From Chitinophagales bacterium (GTDB taxonomy: Bacteria; Bacteroidota; Bacteroidia; Chitinophagales; CAIOSU01), in assembly GCA_040877935.1 (NCBI GenBank), contig JBBDNB010000048.1, forward strand, positions 124,001 to 188,000: DNA of 64,000 nucleotides, given 5' to 3'. The position numbers were made by a program, and so were the translations under genes. The stretch's first letter is position 1. Each line of letters starts with the position of its first letter. The notes under the pieces are model-generated. The model was not told the DNA's origin. It worked only from the letters and a program-made list of their open reading frames with translations, and ran no database searches. Shown piece by piece: positions 18,973 through 28,300 of this stretch.

Positions 18973-19634
18973 TTCCCTATAATTTTCAACCCGGAAGAAG
19001 TGCCGATTCTGTCAGCACCGGCAGCAATTAATTTGTTTGCAAATGCAGCGTCTTTAATGCCTCCGGAAGCTTTTATTTTGATGCTTTTAGGCAAAAGCTC
19101 GCGCATCAATGCCACAGCTTTTTCACTAGCTCCTCCGGCAGGGTGCAATCCTGTAGAAGTTTTTACGAAATCTACTTGTAGTTCGGCACACAAAGCGCAG
19201 GCTTTTTCTATTTCCTCATCGCTAAGGGCAGCAGATTCAATAATGACTTTAAGCACTTTATTGCTCCAGCGTGCAGCCGTCAAAACACTGTCGATATCAT
19301 TGCGCAAAAATTTGAAATCATTGTTTTTCAATGCCGCAATATTGATGACCATATCCAATTCATCCACTCCATCATTCACAGCTTTTTTCACTTCTTCAAC
19401 TTTAGCAGAAGTGGATGTGTAGCCCATAGGAAATCCTACAACGGAAATGATTTTGACATCTGAATTGGCTAAAAACAGCTTTGCTTTATGAATATAATAG
19501 GGAGGCACACATACACCAAAAAAGTTGTTTGCTTGTGCCTCTTCACACAAAGCCTTGATATCACCTTCCAGAGCATCAGACTTCAAAAGTGTATGCTCAA
19601 TTTTTTTTGCTATTTCTTCATTATGCTTTGCCAT
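18969..19634 (-). CDS. deoC: Deoxyribose-phosphate aldolase
   Basis: DeoC splits 2-deoxyribose-5-phosphate into glyceraldehyde-3-phosphate and acetaldehyde in deoxynucleoside catabolism. I chose the ATG at 19634 (221 residues) over an upstream start at 19688, because the family begins near [14 protein letters not shown]. That start overlaps the end of secA by 14 bases. Catalytic features are the Schiff-base lysine in DFVKTSTG and the second lysine in IKIKASGGI, with [10 protein letters not shown] in the barrel. The stop overlaps the SPOR gene start (ATGA). Confidence 0.94.
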   Translation of the reverse strand: MAKHNEEIAKKIEHTLLKSDALEGDIKALCEEAQANNFFGVCVPPYYIHKAKLFLANSDVKIISVVGFPMGYTSTSAKVEEVKKAVNDGVDELDMVINIAALKNNDFKFLRNDIDSVLTAARWSNKVLKVIIESAALSDEEIEKACALCAELQVDFVKTSTGLHPAGGASEKAVALMRELLPKSIKIKASGGIKDAAFANKLIAAGADRIGTSSGLKIIGK

Positions 19635-22600
19635 GGCAATGTTTATATTTCTTCCCGCTTCCGCAGGGACAAGGATCATTTCTACCAATTTTTTCTCCCA
19701 CTCTTACCGGTTCGGGCTTTTTCTGCTCCTGCTGTTGTGGCTGATTGCCCCCGGCATTTGAATTGCCTCCTACGAGTGCATTGTTGCTGTCCCTTCCGGC
19801 TTTCATCTTGGACATGTCCGTTTTCTGTTGACGCGCCTCCCGCACTTTATCGGGATCGCTTACGGGAATATTTCCCTTAAACAAGAAAGCACTTACCTCT
19901 GCATTCATTCTGGCCACCAAAGCCTTGAACAGATTGAAAGCTTCCAATTTGTATATCAAAAGCGGATCTTTTTGCTCGTACACGGCTGATTGAACGGACT
20001 GTTTCAATTCATCCATTTGGCGCAGGTGATCTTTCCATGCATTGTCAATAATGGCCAATGTTATGGATTTTTCAAAAGCGCGCATCAGGTTTTTGCCCTC
20101 ATTTTCCATCACTTCATCCAATACGATGGGCACATTCAGTTCCTTGCTGCCATCGGTAAATGGAATGACCACTCGCTTGATTACCTCGCCCCTGTTTTCA
20201 TAAATATTTTTCAATACCGGAAATGCCGTTTTAGAAAGCATTTCGCCTTTTCTTTTGTAAAATTCCTGGGCTTGGGCATAGAGTTTTTCTGTCAGTTCAT
20301 TGATATTTCCCTTTAAAAACTCCTCCTCCTCAATATTGGTCTCCATGGAGAAATTGCGAATCACATCCATTTTGAAGTTTTCGTAATCTTCTACTTCGTG
20401 ATTGTTTGCAACAACTTCCTCTGCCAAATCAAAGAACATATTGTTCAAATCAACGGAAAGCCTTTCTCCAAAAAGTGCGTGTTTTCTCTTTTTGTAAACT
20501 ACTTCACGCTGCGCATTCATTATATCATCGTATTCCAGCAAGCGCTTCCTAATCCCGAAATTGTTTTCCTCTACTTTTTTCTGCGCCCGCTCCAATGATT
20601 TGGAAACCATGGAATGTTGGATCACTTCGCCTTCCTCGTAGCCCATTCTGTCCATCAGTTTGGCAATCCTGTCGGAACCAAAGAGGCGCATCAAATTGTC
20701 TTCTAGCGAGACAAAAAACTGTGATGAACCCGGATCTCCCTGACGACCTGAACGACCGCGCAACTGCCTATCTACCCTTCGGGACTCGTGGCGTTCACTG
20801 CCTACAATGGCCAAACCTCCGGCTTCTTTTACTTCCTTGCCAATTTTAATATCCGTACCACGACCAGCCATGTTGGTGGCAATGGTTACCGCTCCGGGAC
20901 GACCAGCCTCAGCCACGATATCCGCCTCACTTTGGTGCTGCTTGGCATTCAATACTTTGTGCTTGATGCCTTTCATTTTTAGCATTCTGCTCAGCAATTC
21001 AGAAATATCCACAGTAGTAGTACCTACCAAAACAGGTCTTCCCGCTTTTACCAATTCCTCAGTGTGACTGATAATAGCGTTGAATTTTTCACGATTGGTC
21101 TTATAAACCATATCGTCTTTATCATCCCGAACAATGGGTTTGTTGGTAGGAATCACAACCACATCGAGTTCGTAAATTTCCCAAAACTCCCCTGCTTCTG
21201 TTTCGGCAGTACCCGTCATACCGGCCAACTTGTGGTACATGCGGAAAAAATTCTGCAAAGTAACCGTGGCAAAAGTCTGTGTAGCGGCCTCCACTTTCAC
21301 GTTTTCCTTGGCCTCAATGGCCTGGTGCAATCCATCGGAATACCTGCGGCCTTCCATGATACGGCCTGTGTTTTCATCCACAATTTTCACCTTGCCATCC
21401 ATTACCACATATTCCACATCGTGCTCAAAAAGCGTGTAGGCTTTCAGCAATTGGGAAATGGAGTGAATGCGCTCGGATTTTACTGCAAAATCCTGCATCA
21501 ACTTGTCCTTGCGCTCCATTTTTTCTTCTGAAGTAAGCTCTGCTTTTTCTATTGTGGCAATTTCACCGCCCACATCGGGCATAATGAAGAAGTTGGGATC
21601 TTCACCACTTCCGGTAATCAGCTCAATGCCTTTTTCGGTCAATTCAACTGAATTGTTTTTTTCATCAATTACAAAATACAGTTCCTGATCTACCTTGGGC
21701 ATATTCTTTGCCTGATCTTGCAGGTAGTGGTTTTCCGTTTTTTGCATAATGAGCTTATTGCCCTGCTCACTCAGGAATTTTATCAGGGGCTTGTGCTTGG
21801 GCATTGCCCTATTGGCACGCAATAAAGCCAAACCGCCCTCGCCTTCCTCCGGACCGGTTTTGCCTTCTTTTATCAATCTTTTGGCATCGGTCAAAAACTG
21901 GGTAACGGCTTTTTTCTGCACATCTACCAATCTTTCGATGCGGGGTTTCAATTCGTGGAACTCATGCTGATCGCCTTTTGGAACGGGGCCGGAAATGATC
22001 AATGGCGTACGCGCATCATCAACTAAAACCGAATCCACCTCATCCACCATAGCGAAATGCAGCTTTTGCTGAACCAGCTCTTCGGTTTGTCCAGACATAT
22101 TGTCCCTCAAATAATCAAAGCCAAACTCGTTGTTGGTACCATAGGCAATATCGGACTTGTAAGCTTTTTTCCGTCCATCGGAATGCGGTTGGTATTTGTC
22201 GATGCAATCGCAGGTTAGCCCCAAAAAGTTAAAGATGGGCGCCATCCATTCGGAGTCACGTCTGGCCAAATAATCATTCACGGTAACAATGTGCACGCCC
22301 AATCCGGTCAAGCCATTGAGATAAGCCGGAAGCGTTGCCACCAAGGTTTTACCCTCGCCTGTGGCCATCTCCGCGATTTTCCCTTGGTGCAGCACAATTC
22401 CACCGACCAACTGAACATCATAATGCAGCATGTCCCAAGTGATTTCGGTGCCTGCTGCCAACCATTTGTTGTAATAAGTAACAGAATCGCCATTGATCTG
22501 GATGTGATCGCCAAGCGTGGAAAGTTCTTTGTCCAGCTCTGTTGCCGTAGATTCCAACTTTTCGTTTTCCTTGAATCTGCGGGCGGTTTCCTTCACTACC

Positions 22601-22950
22601 GCAAAGGCATCGGGCAGAATTTCCATCAGCACTTCTTCCAATTGCTTGTCGCGCGTTTCCTTGAGCTTATCCACTTGCTCGTAAACGGCTTCTTTCTCGT
22701 CCACATCCATATCCGGATTGTCGCTCACGCTTTTGAGCAGGGCATCAATTTCATCATCGGTTTCCTTGACGTATTCGCTTATGCGCTGGCGAAATTCCTT
22801 GGTTTTATTCCTCAACTCATCATTGCTGATACTGGAGAGCCCACTGTAAATTTCATTGGTTTTCTCCACCAAAGGCATAATGGATTTGATGTCTTTCTCT
22901 GATTTATTGCCGAAAATTTTCTCTACGGCTTTATTTATAAATTTCAACAT
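19621..22950 (-). CDS. secA: Preprotein translocase ATPase SecA
   Basis: SecA drives post-translational export through SecYEG. I chose the ATG at 22950 (1109 residues), where [22 protein letters not shown] matches Bacteroidota SecA; a start 12 codons upstream is possible. Visible features are Walker [16 protein letters not shown], Walker [15 protein letters not shown], helicase motifs [11 protein letters not shown] and [14 protein letters not shown], and the C-terminal zinc-binding SEC-C motif [14 protein letters not shown]. The protein is longer than E. coli SecA because of inserts typical of the phylum. The 281-base gap upstream marks the edge of an accessory island. Confidence 0.97.
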   Translation of the reverse strand: MLKFINKAVEKIFGNKSEKDIKSIMPLVEKTNEIYSGLSSISNDELRNKTKEFRQRISEYVKETDDEIDALLKSVSDNPDMDVDEKEAVYEQVDKLKETRDKQLEEVLMEILPDAFAVVKETARRFKENEKLESTATELDKELSTLGDHIQINGDSVTYYNKWLAAGTEITWDMLHYDVQLVGGIVLHQGKIAEMATGEGKTLVATLPAYLNGLTGLGVHIVTVNDYLARRDSEWMAPIFNFLGLTCDCIDKYQPHSDGRKKAYKSDIAYGTNNEFGFDYLRDNMSGQTEELVQQKLHFAMVDEVDSVLVDDARTPLIISGPVPKGDQHEFHELKPRIERLVDVQKKAVTQFLTDAKRLIKEGKTGPEEGEGGLALLRANRAMPKHKPLIKFLSEQGNKLIMQKTENHYLQDQAKNMPKVDQELYFVIDEKNNSVELTEKGIELITGSGEDPNFFIMPDVGGEIATIEKAELTSEEKMERKDKLMQDFAVKSERIHSISQLLKAYTLFEHDVEYVVMDGKVKIVDENTGRIMEGRRYSDGLHQAIEAKENVKVEAATQTFATVTLQNFFRMYHKLAGMTGTAETEAGEFWEIYELDVVVIPTNKPIVRDDKDDMVYKTNREKFNAIISHTEELVKAGRPVLVGTTTVDISELLSRMLKMKGIKHKVLNAKQHQSEADIVAEAGRPGAVTIATNMAGRGTDIKIGKEVKEAGGLAIVGSERHESRRVDRQLRGRSGRQGDPGSSQFFVSLEDNLMRLFGSDRIAKLMDRMGYEEGEVIQHSMVSKSLERAQKKVEENNFGIRKRLLEYDDIMNAQREVVYKKRKHALFGERLSVDLNNMFFDLAEEVVANNHEVEDYENFKMDVIRNFSMETNIEEEEFLKGNINELTEKLYAQAQEFYKRKGEMLSKTAFPVLKNIYENRGEVIKRVVIPFTDGSKELNVPIVLDEVMENEGKNLMRAFEKSITLAIIDNAWKDHLRQMDELKQSVQSAVYEQKDPLLIYKLEAFNLFKALVARMNAEVSAFLFKGNIPVSDPDKVREARQQKTDMSKMKAGRDSNNALVGGNSNAGGNQPQQQEQKKPEPVRVGEKIGRNDPCPCGSGKKYKHCHGKA

Positions 22951-23142
22951 AGTGTATAAACTGGGATTATTTTTTCTATTGCCCAAAAATAAGGTTTATG
23001 GGCGAAATAGTTGACTGCTTGCTTAGCTGACTAGAGAATTTGTTGCTTAGGGAGTGGGCTTGGTTTTGGCTATTGGTTTAGAGGGATTGGGTGACTGGGT
23101 TTGAAAACTGTAAACATTAAATGACAAGTGTGCAAATCATTT

Positions 23143-23157
23143 CAAGTTACAAACTTG
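23143..23157. repeat. Dispersed 15-bp palindrome, copy 1
   Basis: CAAGTTACAAACTTG has 6-base arms around ACA. It recurs at 36723-36737, sharing about 15 further bases (a T-rich run then TTTGCCAG), and with one arm base changed at 33462-33476. All three sit at the edges of accessory genes. Confidence 0.8.
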
Positions 23158-23231
23158 ATTTTGTTTGCCAGAGGATGTGATCTTGGGGAAGGTTAGGTTC
23201 GAGTGGGGAAGGTTAGGGTGACATTATTAGT

Positions 23232-24560
23232 TTATGAACTTCTAAAATAACCTAAATCCTCACCCATCTTTTTAAACAATTTGTTTTGCAGGCCTAAACT
23301 GCCCGCCCCTGAAAAGTCGCTGTCAGGAGAAAAATATTTTTTCCCTTTAGAAGAAATTTTTTCAAAAATTGAATCAAATTTAGCTGTTAGATCATCTTCA
23401 GTAATATTATGTAGATCAACATCACTTCTTTGTAAGTCCCTGTATATTGGGTTAATAAGCTTAATTAATGCCCCCATACCCGTAGTTTTACATAATATAT
23501 TCTTGTAACTTCTTGAGGTAGTTTCATGATCTTTTGGCCAAAATTCATAGAAAGATTTTTTTATTGACCTAAAATATGCTTTGAAAAACTTGGGTAATAT
23601 TTTATGTTTTTCACCTCCATTTAGATAATCTAAAGGGAGACTTCCCCAAACTCCTTTAGGTCTAAAATGATCTACTATCGCTTCTACAAAAAATGCTTGT
23701 GAAAAATAACCAGAGCCAGCTCCCAGCATTTTTATAAATCCATTTATTGGTGATTTAGAACTATTGTTTAAATGCATCGCCAACATATGAGCTAAAAAGA
23801 TATCGTTTTTATCTGGGTTAGGAAAGGAACCAAAAATGTCATAATACAAGGATTTATTCACTGGTTTTTGATTAAAATTTACATCAGCAAATACCTTCCC
23901 TTGTTCCCATCTGTCAAAACCTATCAATAATGTACAATTAAACTCAAATTTTTCTAATGAGGTAATAATTAACTCATTTGTTAAATCAGGGTATTCATGT
24001 TCTAACTTATTCCTACCAATCTTGATTGAGTTTGATTTAGCATCCTGATATAGTTTTGTCATAGCAGCTAATCTATGCTGTCCATCAACTATTAGTGAAA
24101 CTTTTCTATTTGGCACATATAATTCGATGTCATTCCCATTGACCTTATAAAATGCACCACTATATTCTGAAGATTCTAAGCCTTCAAAAAAAGTTTTAAA
24201 ACCTTCCACGTTCTCAAATTCTTCATTTAGATCCATAGACAAAATAATTGCTGTTGGGAAAGATCCTAAAGCATTATTTCTTTTAGTATTTACATTGTTT
24301 ATTTCAGCAAGAATAAAGTTGTAAATATCCTTAACCCTTTTCTCATTAGTTAATCTTTGATAATAGATCTTGTTAGCGTTATCCGCAATTTGACTTATAT
24401 CATGATATGGATTAAAGGGGTCATAACTATCAACCTTTCGAGCTGTAAACTTTATTATTTCCAATAAATCGGTAAAATTTATTGATGTTGTAGCTATGGG
24501 CTTGAAAGTTAATTGGTTAACCAAAAAGCCTTTGACATAAATTATTCTGTTAATCTTCAT
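23232..24560 (-). CDS. DGQHR-domain protein (DndB-like fold), function unknown
   Basis: The protein has about 442 residues when started at the ATG at 24560 (or 24563); an upstream start at 24617 would lie wholly inside the previous gene. It contains SLIVDGQHRLAAM (DGQHR at 159-163 from 24560) and, about 60 residues on, VFADVNFNQKPVNKSL, which together define the DGQHR superfamily. The superfamily includes DndB and DpdB, found with DNA phosphorothioation and 7-deazaguanine DNA modification. No dnd or dpd genes are nearby. The start overlaps the membrane-protein gene by about 11 bases, so the two form a coupled pair. A role in DNA modification or defence is plausible but inferred. It is AT-richer than secA. 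Confidence 0.75.
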   Translation of the reverse strand: MKINRIIYVKGFLVNQLTFKPIATTSINFTDLLEIIKFTARKVDSYDPFNPYHDISQIADNANKIYYQRLTNEKRVKDIYNFILAEINNVNTKRNNALGSFPTAIILSMDLNEEFENVEGFKTFFEGLESSEYSGAFYKVNGNDIELYVPNRKVSLIVDGQHRLAAMTKLYQDAKSNSIKIGRNKLEHEYPDLTNELIITSLEKFEFNCTLLIGFDRWEQGKVFADVNFNQKPVNKSLYYDIFGSFPNPDKNDIFLAHMLAMHLNNSSKSPINGFIKMLGAGSGYFSQAFFVEAIVDHFRPKGVWGSLPLDYLNGGEKHKILPKFFKAYFRSIKKSFYEFWPKDHETTSRSYKNILCKTTGMGALIKLINPIYRDLQRSDVDLHNITEDDLTAKFDSIFEKISSKGKKYFSPDSDFSGAGSLGLQNKLFKKMGEDLGYFRSS

Positions 24561-25176
24561 CATCAAAAGGTCGTTTTGGTTCACTATTTTCTTCTTCAGT
24601 TTCTTTGGTTTCTTCACTTTCTACTTCCGTTGAATTTTCCAAATTGGTGACTCTAGAATCTAAATCACCAATTTCATTTCTAATTAATTCAGTAACGGCA
24701 CTTGTGCATTCCTGAAAAACAGATGCTTTATAAGTATCATTGAAAATCTTAGCAAATTGTTTTTGTGCTATTATATTAGCTTCTTCTTTAGCATCTTTTA
24801 CAGCTCTTTCTTGTATTTCAGTAACGGATTTAAAACCGAAAAATCCAGCTAAAGCTAATATTATGGCTATAATTGCTGTATAAAGTCTGTTAAAGAAATT
24901 ATCATTCTCTTTTTCTTTAACCAAATTTAATTGACGGTTTTGTATTTCATTCGAAGTTTTCTGAATTCCATGCAGTAGTGAATCAATTTTTCTTATTTCA
25001 ATTATACTCAAATGGTTAACACTATCTAACTTTACTTCATGATACTCAATCTTAATTGTTTTGATTTCATCTGGTTTTTTAGATAGGTTCTTAAAACTAA
25101 TTAAAAGAACTCCAATCACGGTTATTCCGATGATAGTAGCCGCAATAAAGTTTAAATATGAGCTAAATTTTTGCAT
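24550..25176 (-). CDS. Two-helix membrane protein with coiled coil, partner of the DGQHR protein
   Basis: The 208-residue protein has two membrane segments (about 8-28 and 97-116). A roughly 70-residue soluble loop with heptad-like repeats lies between them, and a long helical, acidic C-terminal region follows (Glu-rich from about 180, ending FDDED). The loop SLLHGIQKTSNEIQNRQLNLVKEKEN and the segment ERAVKDAKEEANIIAQKQFAKIF are likely coiled coils. I recognise no family. It overlaps the DGQHR gene, and no other gene is in the unit. It could anchor or gate a membrane response, but nothing in the sequence proves it. Confidence 0.7.
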   Translation of the reverse strand: MQKFSSYLNFIAATIIGITVIGVLLISFKNLSKKPDEIKTIKIEYHEVKLDSVNHLSIIEIRKIDSLLHGIQKTSNEIQNRQLNLVKEKENDNFFNRLYTAIIAIILALAGFFGFKSVTEIQERAVKDAKEEANIIAQKQFAKIFNDTYKASVFQECTSAVTELIRNEIGDLDSRVTNLENSTEVESEETKETEEENSEPKRPFDDED

Positions 25177-25273
25177 TTACAATTTAATTTTTCATTAAGC
25201 CATGCTTATAGTATATTATATATGACTAGCTATCGATAGTTGTGCAAGCATGATAAATGCTTTTTTTAATTTC

Positions 25274-25468
25274 CAAGATTGATAAAGATAAAAATTATTA
25301 TAAATTATCAGATGGATTTTGGTGCTTAGGAGTAGGAAATCTTCTAGTGTCAAGTCAAATAATAACAAGGGATGGCAAATAAATAGTGTCAAGGTTTACA
25401 ACCGTTTTCAAACCCGGCATTTCTACTGCCCGCCAGAATGAATTCTTTCGGGCGGGCGCTCAATGACC
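25274..25468. repeat. 195-bp direct repeat R2 downstream of fic
   Basis: The segment matches 27171-27367 at nearly nine bases in ten by eye, in the same orientation. It ends in a stem-loop of GCCCGCC ... GGGCGGGC around an AGAATGAATTCT core. The two copies bracket the Fic gene. Confidence 0.88.
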
Positions 25469-25579
25469 CCATTAACACAAATCCGCATAAGGGATGACTC
25501 CGATAGCTATCGGAGCGTCAGACCTTAGCGTTGGGGCAAGCAAATGTGCCTATTTGCGCGTTGGCTTTTTTTTGCATGC

Positions 25580-25950
25580 TGCACAACAAAACGCTATTTC
25601 TTGTGCATTACAAATTCTCGTGGACAAGAATTGCTACTTCTTTGTGCATGAAGTTTTAACGTGGATAAAAAAGTCGGCTTTTTTATCCATGACAAAAGAA
25701 CGTGGTCAAAAACCTTTACTTTCTTATCCATATTGTTTGTTCTTGTACAAGAAAAGTCCTTTTTCTATACACGTTATCCTTATGTGTATAAGAAATGTCC
25801 TTTTCTTATACATGTTATCTTTCCTTTAATATTTTCAAGAGTGGTTCATTTATATAGTAATTACTCCGCCTTATTTTAATGCGCACAACAAAACGCTATT
25901 TCTTATGCAGACTTTGATTCTATGCACAACAAAACACTATTTCTTGTGCA
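25580..25950. repeat. Array of seven related stem-loops
   Basis: Seven imperfect versions of one hairpin design, about 28 bases each, lie at 25580-25607, 25621-25648, 25662-25689, 25744-25772, 25785-25812, 25880-25909 and 25923-25950. The common form is TGCACAA-AAA..TTTCTTGTGCA with changes that keep pairing (for example TGGATAAAAAAG with CTTTTTTATCCA, loop TCGG). Three copies share the loop region ACAAAACGCTATTTCTT. Spacers are irregular, unlike CRISPR. Confidence 0.75.
25815..25877 (-). pseudogene. Fossil C-terminal tail of a second fic gene
   Basis: Read on the - strand, this stretch gives RRSNYYINEPLLKILKER followed by TAA. The end of the intact neighbouring Fic protein is GNRNYYMNEPLLKLLKER and stop. 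The match covers about 17 residues and the stop position, but nothing of the Fic domain remains. This indicates that another fic allele once ended here. Confidence 0.75.
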
Positions 25951-25966
25951 TACTTTGATTTATCCA

Positions 25967-27052
25967 TCATCTCTCTTTTAACAATTTCAACAGTGGTTCA
26001 TTCATGTAATAATTTCTATTTCCCACTTTCACTTTGGTGAGCAATCCTGCTTCTGCCAGGGTGTTCAAGTAGCTTGATGCGGTGTTTCTATGAATTTTTA
26101 ATTCTCGTTCCAAAAAACTGTTCTTGGTATAAGGATACTTAAAAAGGATGTTGATTAAATCGTGGCTGTAAAAACTAAAGTTGCTGCGGATTTCCCTTTT
26201 GTATTCGTCCATTAGCAGTTTTATTTTGTTTACCACTACAATGGTTTCTTTAGCGGTAATTTCTACGCCTTTTAGCATCCAAACAATCCACTCTTCCCAA
26301 CTTCCTTTGGTGCGAACTTCTTGCAATAAGCGGTAATAATCGCTTTTGTTTTTAATGATGTAACTACTTAGATACAGAACAGGAATGTCTAACAACCCTT
26401 GTTGCACCAAGTATAGAATATTTAACAAACGACCCGTTCTGCCATTACCATCTAAAAAAGGATGAATGCTTTCAAATTGAAAGTGGATGATGGGCATTTT
26501 TATCAAAGCATCTATATCGTGAAATTCGGCCACGTTGATGTAACGCTCCAAATTATCGAGTAAGCCCTGGATTTCATCATAATGTTGCGGTGGTGTGTAA
26601 ACAACTTCTTGCGTTTTGGGATTTTTTAAAACAGTTCCCGGTATTTTCCGAATAGGGTGATTGGGTGAAATTAATTCCTGAATGCGTTTTATATCATTGA
26701 CTGTTAGCAATCCTTTATTTCTAACAATATCCAACCCTAATTTTATGGCCTTGGAATAGTTAAGCGCCTCTTTTGCCGTAACCGAAGCCACCGTTTCATC
26801 AATGCTAGCTTGGTACATTTCATCATCTGTAGTTACTATATTCTCAATTTCATTACTGTCTTTTGCTTCTTGTAGGGTAAGTGTATCGAGCAAAATTTGA
26901 GAATTTGGTATTTTAGAAACCTCTCCTTTAAGTTGACCTAATGCTCGTGAAGCTTTATTGAGCTGCTTTAAAATTGCCACAGATTCAGTATCTACTTTAG
27001 GCGGGAGTGGGTAAATGATGAATGTAGAATTATGAGTGTTGGATTTACTCAT
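25967..27052 (-). CDS. Fic-family protein (AMP-transferase type) with built-in inhibitory motif
   Basis: Fic enzymes usually transfer AMP from ATP to hydroxyl groups of target proteins. The 361-residue protein has an N-terminal Fic_N-type region, a Fic core with the complete HPFLDGNGRTGR motif (H197 catalytic), and a C-terminal winged-helix-like domain (about 295-350: KNSFLERELKIHRNTASSYLNTLAEAGLL). The inhibitory helix motif (S/T)xxxE(G/N) is present upstream as SNEIEN (S66-N71), so it is the self-inhibited class II form and needs no separate antitoxin. It stands alone between ~195-bp direct repeats. The target is unknown. Confidence 0.93.
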   Translation of the reverse strand: MSKSNTHNSTFIIYPLPPKVDTESVAILKQLNKASRALGQLKGEVSKIPNSQILLDTLTLQEAKDSNEIENIVTTDDEMYQASIDETVASVTAKEALNYSKAIKLGLDIVRNKGLLTVNDIKRIQELISPNHPIRKIPGTVLKNPKTQEVVYTPPQHYDEIQGLLDNLERYINVAEFHDIDALIKMPIIHFQFESIHPFLDGNGRTGRLLNILYLVQQGLLDIPVLYLSSYIIKNKSDYYRLLQEVRTKGSWEEWIVWMLKGVEITAKETIVVVNKIKLLMDEYKREIRSNFSFYSHDLINILFKYPYTKNSFLERELKIHRNTASSYLNTLAEAGLLTKVKVGNRNYYMNEPLLKLLKER

Positions 27053-27170
27053 TTTTTTAAGTTTTGTTTTACCGTTAGAACTGAGCTTTTGATGATTTTT
27101 TAAAGTTCTATCGCATTTTCATTTATACTTTCAAATTCACTTTGTATAATAAATTCTGTTTTCATCTTTT

Positions 27171-27367
27171 CAAGATTGATGAAGATAAAAAATATTATAA
27201 ATTATCAGATGGATTTTGGTGCTTAGGAATAGAAAATCTTCTAGTGTCAAGTCAAATAACAAACAAGGGATGGCAAATTAAATAGCTGCAATGATTACCA
27301 CCGTTTTCAATCCCGGCATTTCGACTTCCCGCCAGAATGAATTCTTTCGAGCTGGCGCTCAATGTCC
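27171..27367. repeat. 197-bp direct repeat R1 upstream of fic
   Basis: This is the partner of 25274-25468. The terminal stem-loop is altered here (GCCAG ... CTGGC arms in place of the GCCCGCC arms) but the EcoRI-like core GAATGAATTC is kept. Confidence 0.88.
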
Positions 27368-27391
27368 TCGCTTTCGGCTACCTGACCGAAC

Positions 27392-27415
27392 TACAATGGG
27401 TCATGACCCATTGTA
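27392..27415. repeat. Perfect 24-bp palindrome
   Basis: The arms TACAATGGGTCA and TGACCCATTGTA are exact reverse complements with no loop. It lies 24 bases beyond repeat R1. It may be a protein-binding site, a terminator stem or a recombination scar. Confidence 0.7.
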
Positions 27416-27668
27416 AAAAGCAAAGAGCGAAAGGCCAAACAAAGATGTCATCTCTTGCGCGAACACTGGCAGCAAAGCCCTTTAAGAATTATCTCCCGTT
27501 TGGTTGGCAATTTCCAAATTGGAAAACTTCTTATAACCCGAGTAGTTTTCACTAGTCATATATCAATATTTTAAATTTAAATTATAAGATAGGGTTTATA
27601 ATTGGATGTGTATTGCTGAATTCAAGAAAGCCAAGGTACAATATCAGTTAAACGGGAAACTCAGGTAT

Positions 27669-28283
27669 TCATACTGTTTTTCTAAACCTCATCATTATTT
27701 TTTCCATGCTGACTATCAACTTTTGAAAACTCTTTGAATTACCATATATCATACTTCCCTGCATGATTGAATAATCAGTTTCCCAATCTTTTATTACTTC
27801 TGTTGGTGGTATCAGGTTCACCTTGTGTGGCTGGTGATTGGCATGGTCAATTCTTTTTACGGGATTGAAAATTTGTCGGTGTTCGATAATGGATTGATAT
27901 AATTTTGTGTCCGTCATAGCTTCCTTGCTATGGTCAGTAGCCGCTAACCTGTCAAGATCAAAGAGATGGCGACTTAGCCTATCAACTTTGATATGCTCAG
28001 ACGGTTTTTGAAATTCTTCGTGCAGCAGAAATGCTTTTTCAAGAAAAGTCCGTTTTGGCAACACCGTGGGTATAAGCTGTGGCTTATCTGCAAAAACCTG
28101 GTCTGTAAAGTTTTCACCTACAATAGAAAGGATTTCTCTTTCCGTGCTTGGCTCCATTAGCGACCGTGCTCCGGCTTCAATCAGAACTCTCGGTTGTAAA
28201 TAGGATATTTTTTCTGTCAGTGGCTTATAATGTAATTCCAATGACAAAGGATCGGTATTGGATGCTTTGAAGTCAGGTATATT
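27669..28283 (-). pseudogene. 5'-truncated AbiEii-like nucleotidyltransferase toxin
   Basis: About 200 codons remain that resemble the C-terminal two thirds of AbiEii/AbiGii-family nucleotidyltransferase toxins: DPLSLELHYKPL, YLQPRVLIEAGARSL, LPKRTFLEKAFLLHEEF, and the closing DWETDYSIMQGSMIYG segment. The N-terminal nucleotidyltransferase core with its GG-type NTP-binding motif is missing. The frame is open upstream only to a stop near 28284, with no ATG; the first usable start is a TTG at 28247. No AbiEi-like antitoxin gene is adjacent. I read it as the remnant of an abortive-infection or toxin-antitoxin gene cut at its 5' end. Confidence 0.7.
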
Positions 28284-28300
28284 TGGGTTATGAAATCACT

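Larger units (their letters stand above)
25177..25966. other. 790-bp non-coding stretch between Fic gene and membrane-protein gene
   Basis: This gap holds repeat R2 (25274-25468), a perfect 16-bp palindrome TCCGATAGCTATCGGA at 25499-25514, an array of seven related stem-loops (25580-25950), and a 20-codon remnant of a second fic gene (25815-25877). Open frames on the + strand here are short, low-complexity and run through the stem-loops, so I do not call them genes. Confidence 0.8.
27053..27668. other. 616-bp non-coding stretch upstream of fic
   Basis: This gap contains repeat R1 (27171-27367), a perfect 24-bp palindrome (27392-27415) and a smaller palindrome TTCCAAATTGGAA near 27510-27522. 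A 72-codon + strand frame begins inside R1, resembles nothing I know and is probably chance. The upstream edge of the fic gene (27053-27170) is AT-rich and probably holds its promoter. Confidence 0.7.

Noticed and set aside
22951-23231. Gene or RNA in the gap upstream of secA
   Set aside because: Apart from the 15-bp palindrome I see only G+T-rich simple sequence without a frame or strong fold.
25494-25879. Open frames of 72-111 codons on the + strand downstream of fic
   Set aside because: They run through the stem-loop array and the fic fossil, have low-complexity Phe/Leu/Tyr-rich products and no recognisable domain. The hairpins explain the sequence better.
25580-25950. Possible CRISPR array
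   Set aside because: Units are hairpins of differing sequence with irregular spacing and no unique constant-length spacers, and no cas gene is nearby.
27337-27555. 72-codon + strand frame beside repeat R1
   Set aside because: It starts inside the repeat, crosses the 24-bp palindrome and has no familiar pattern.
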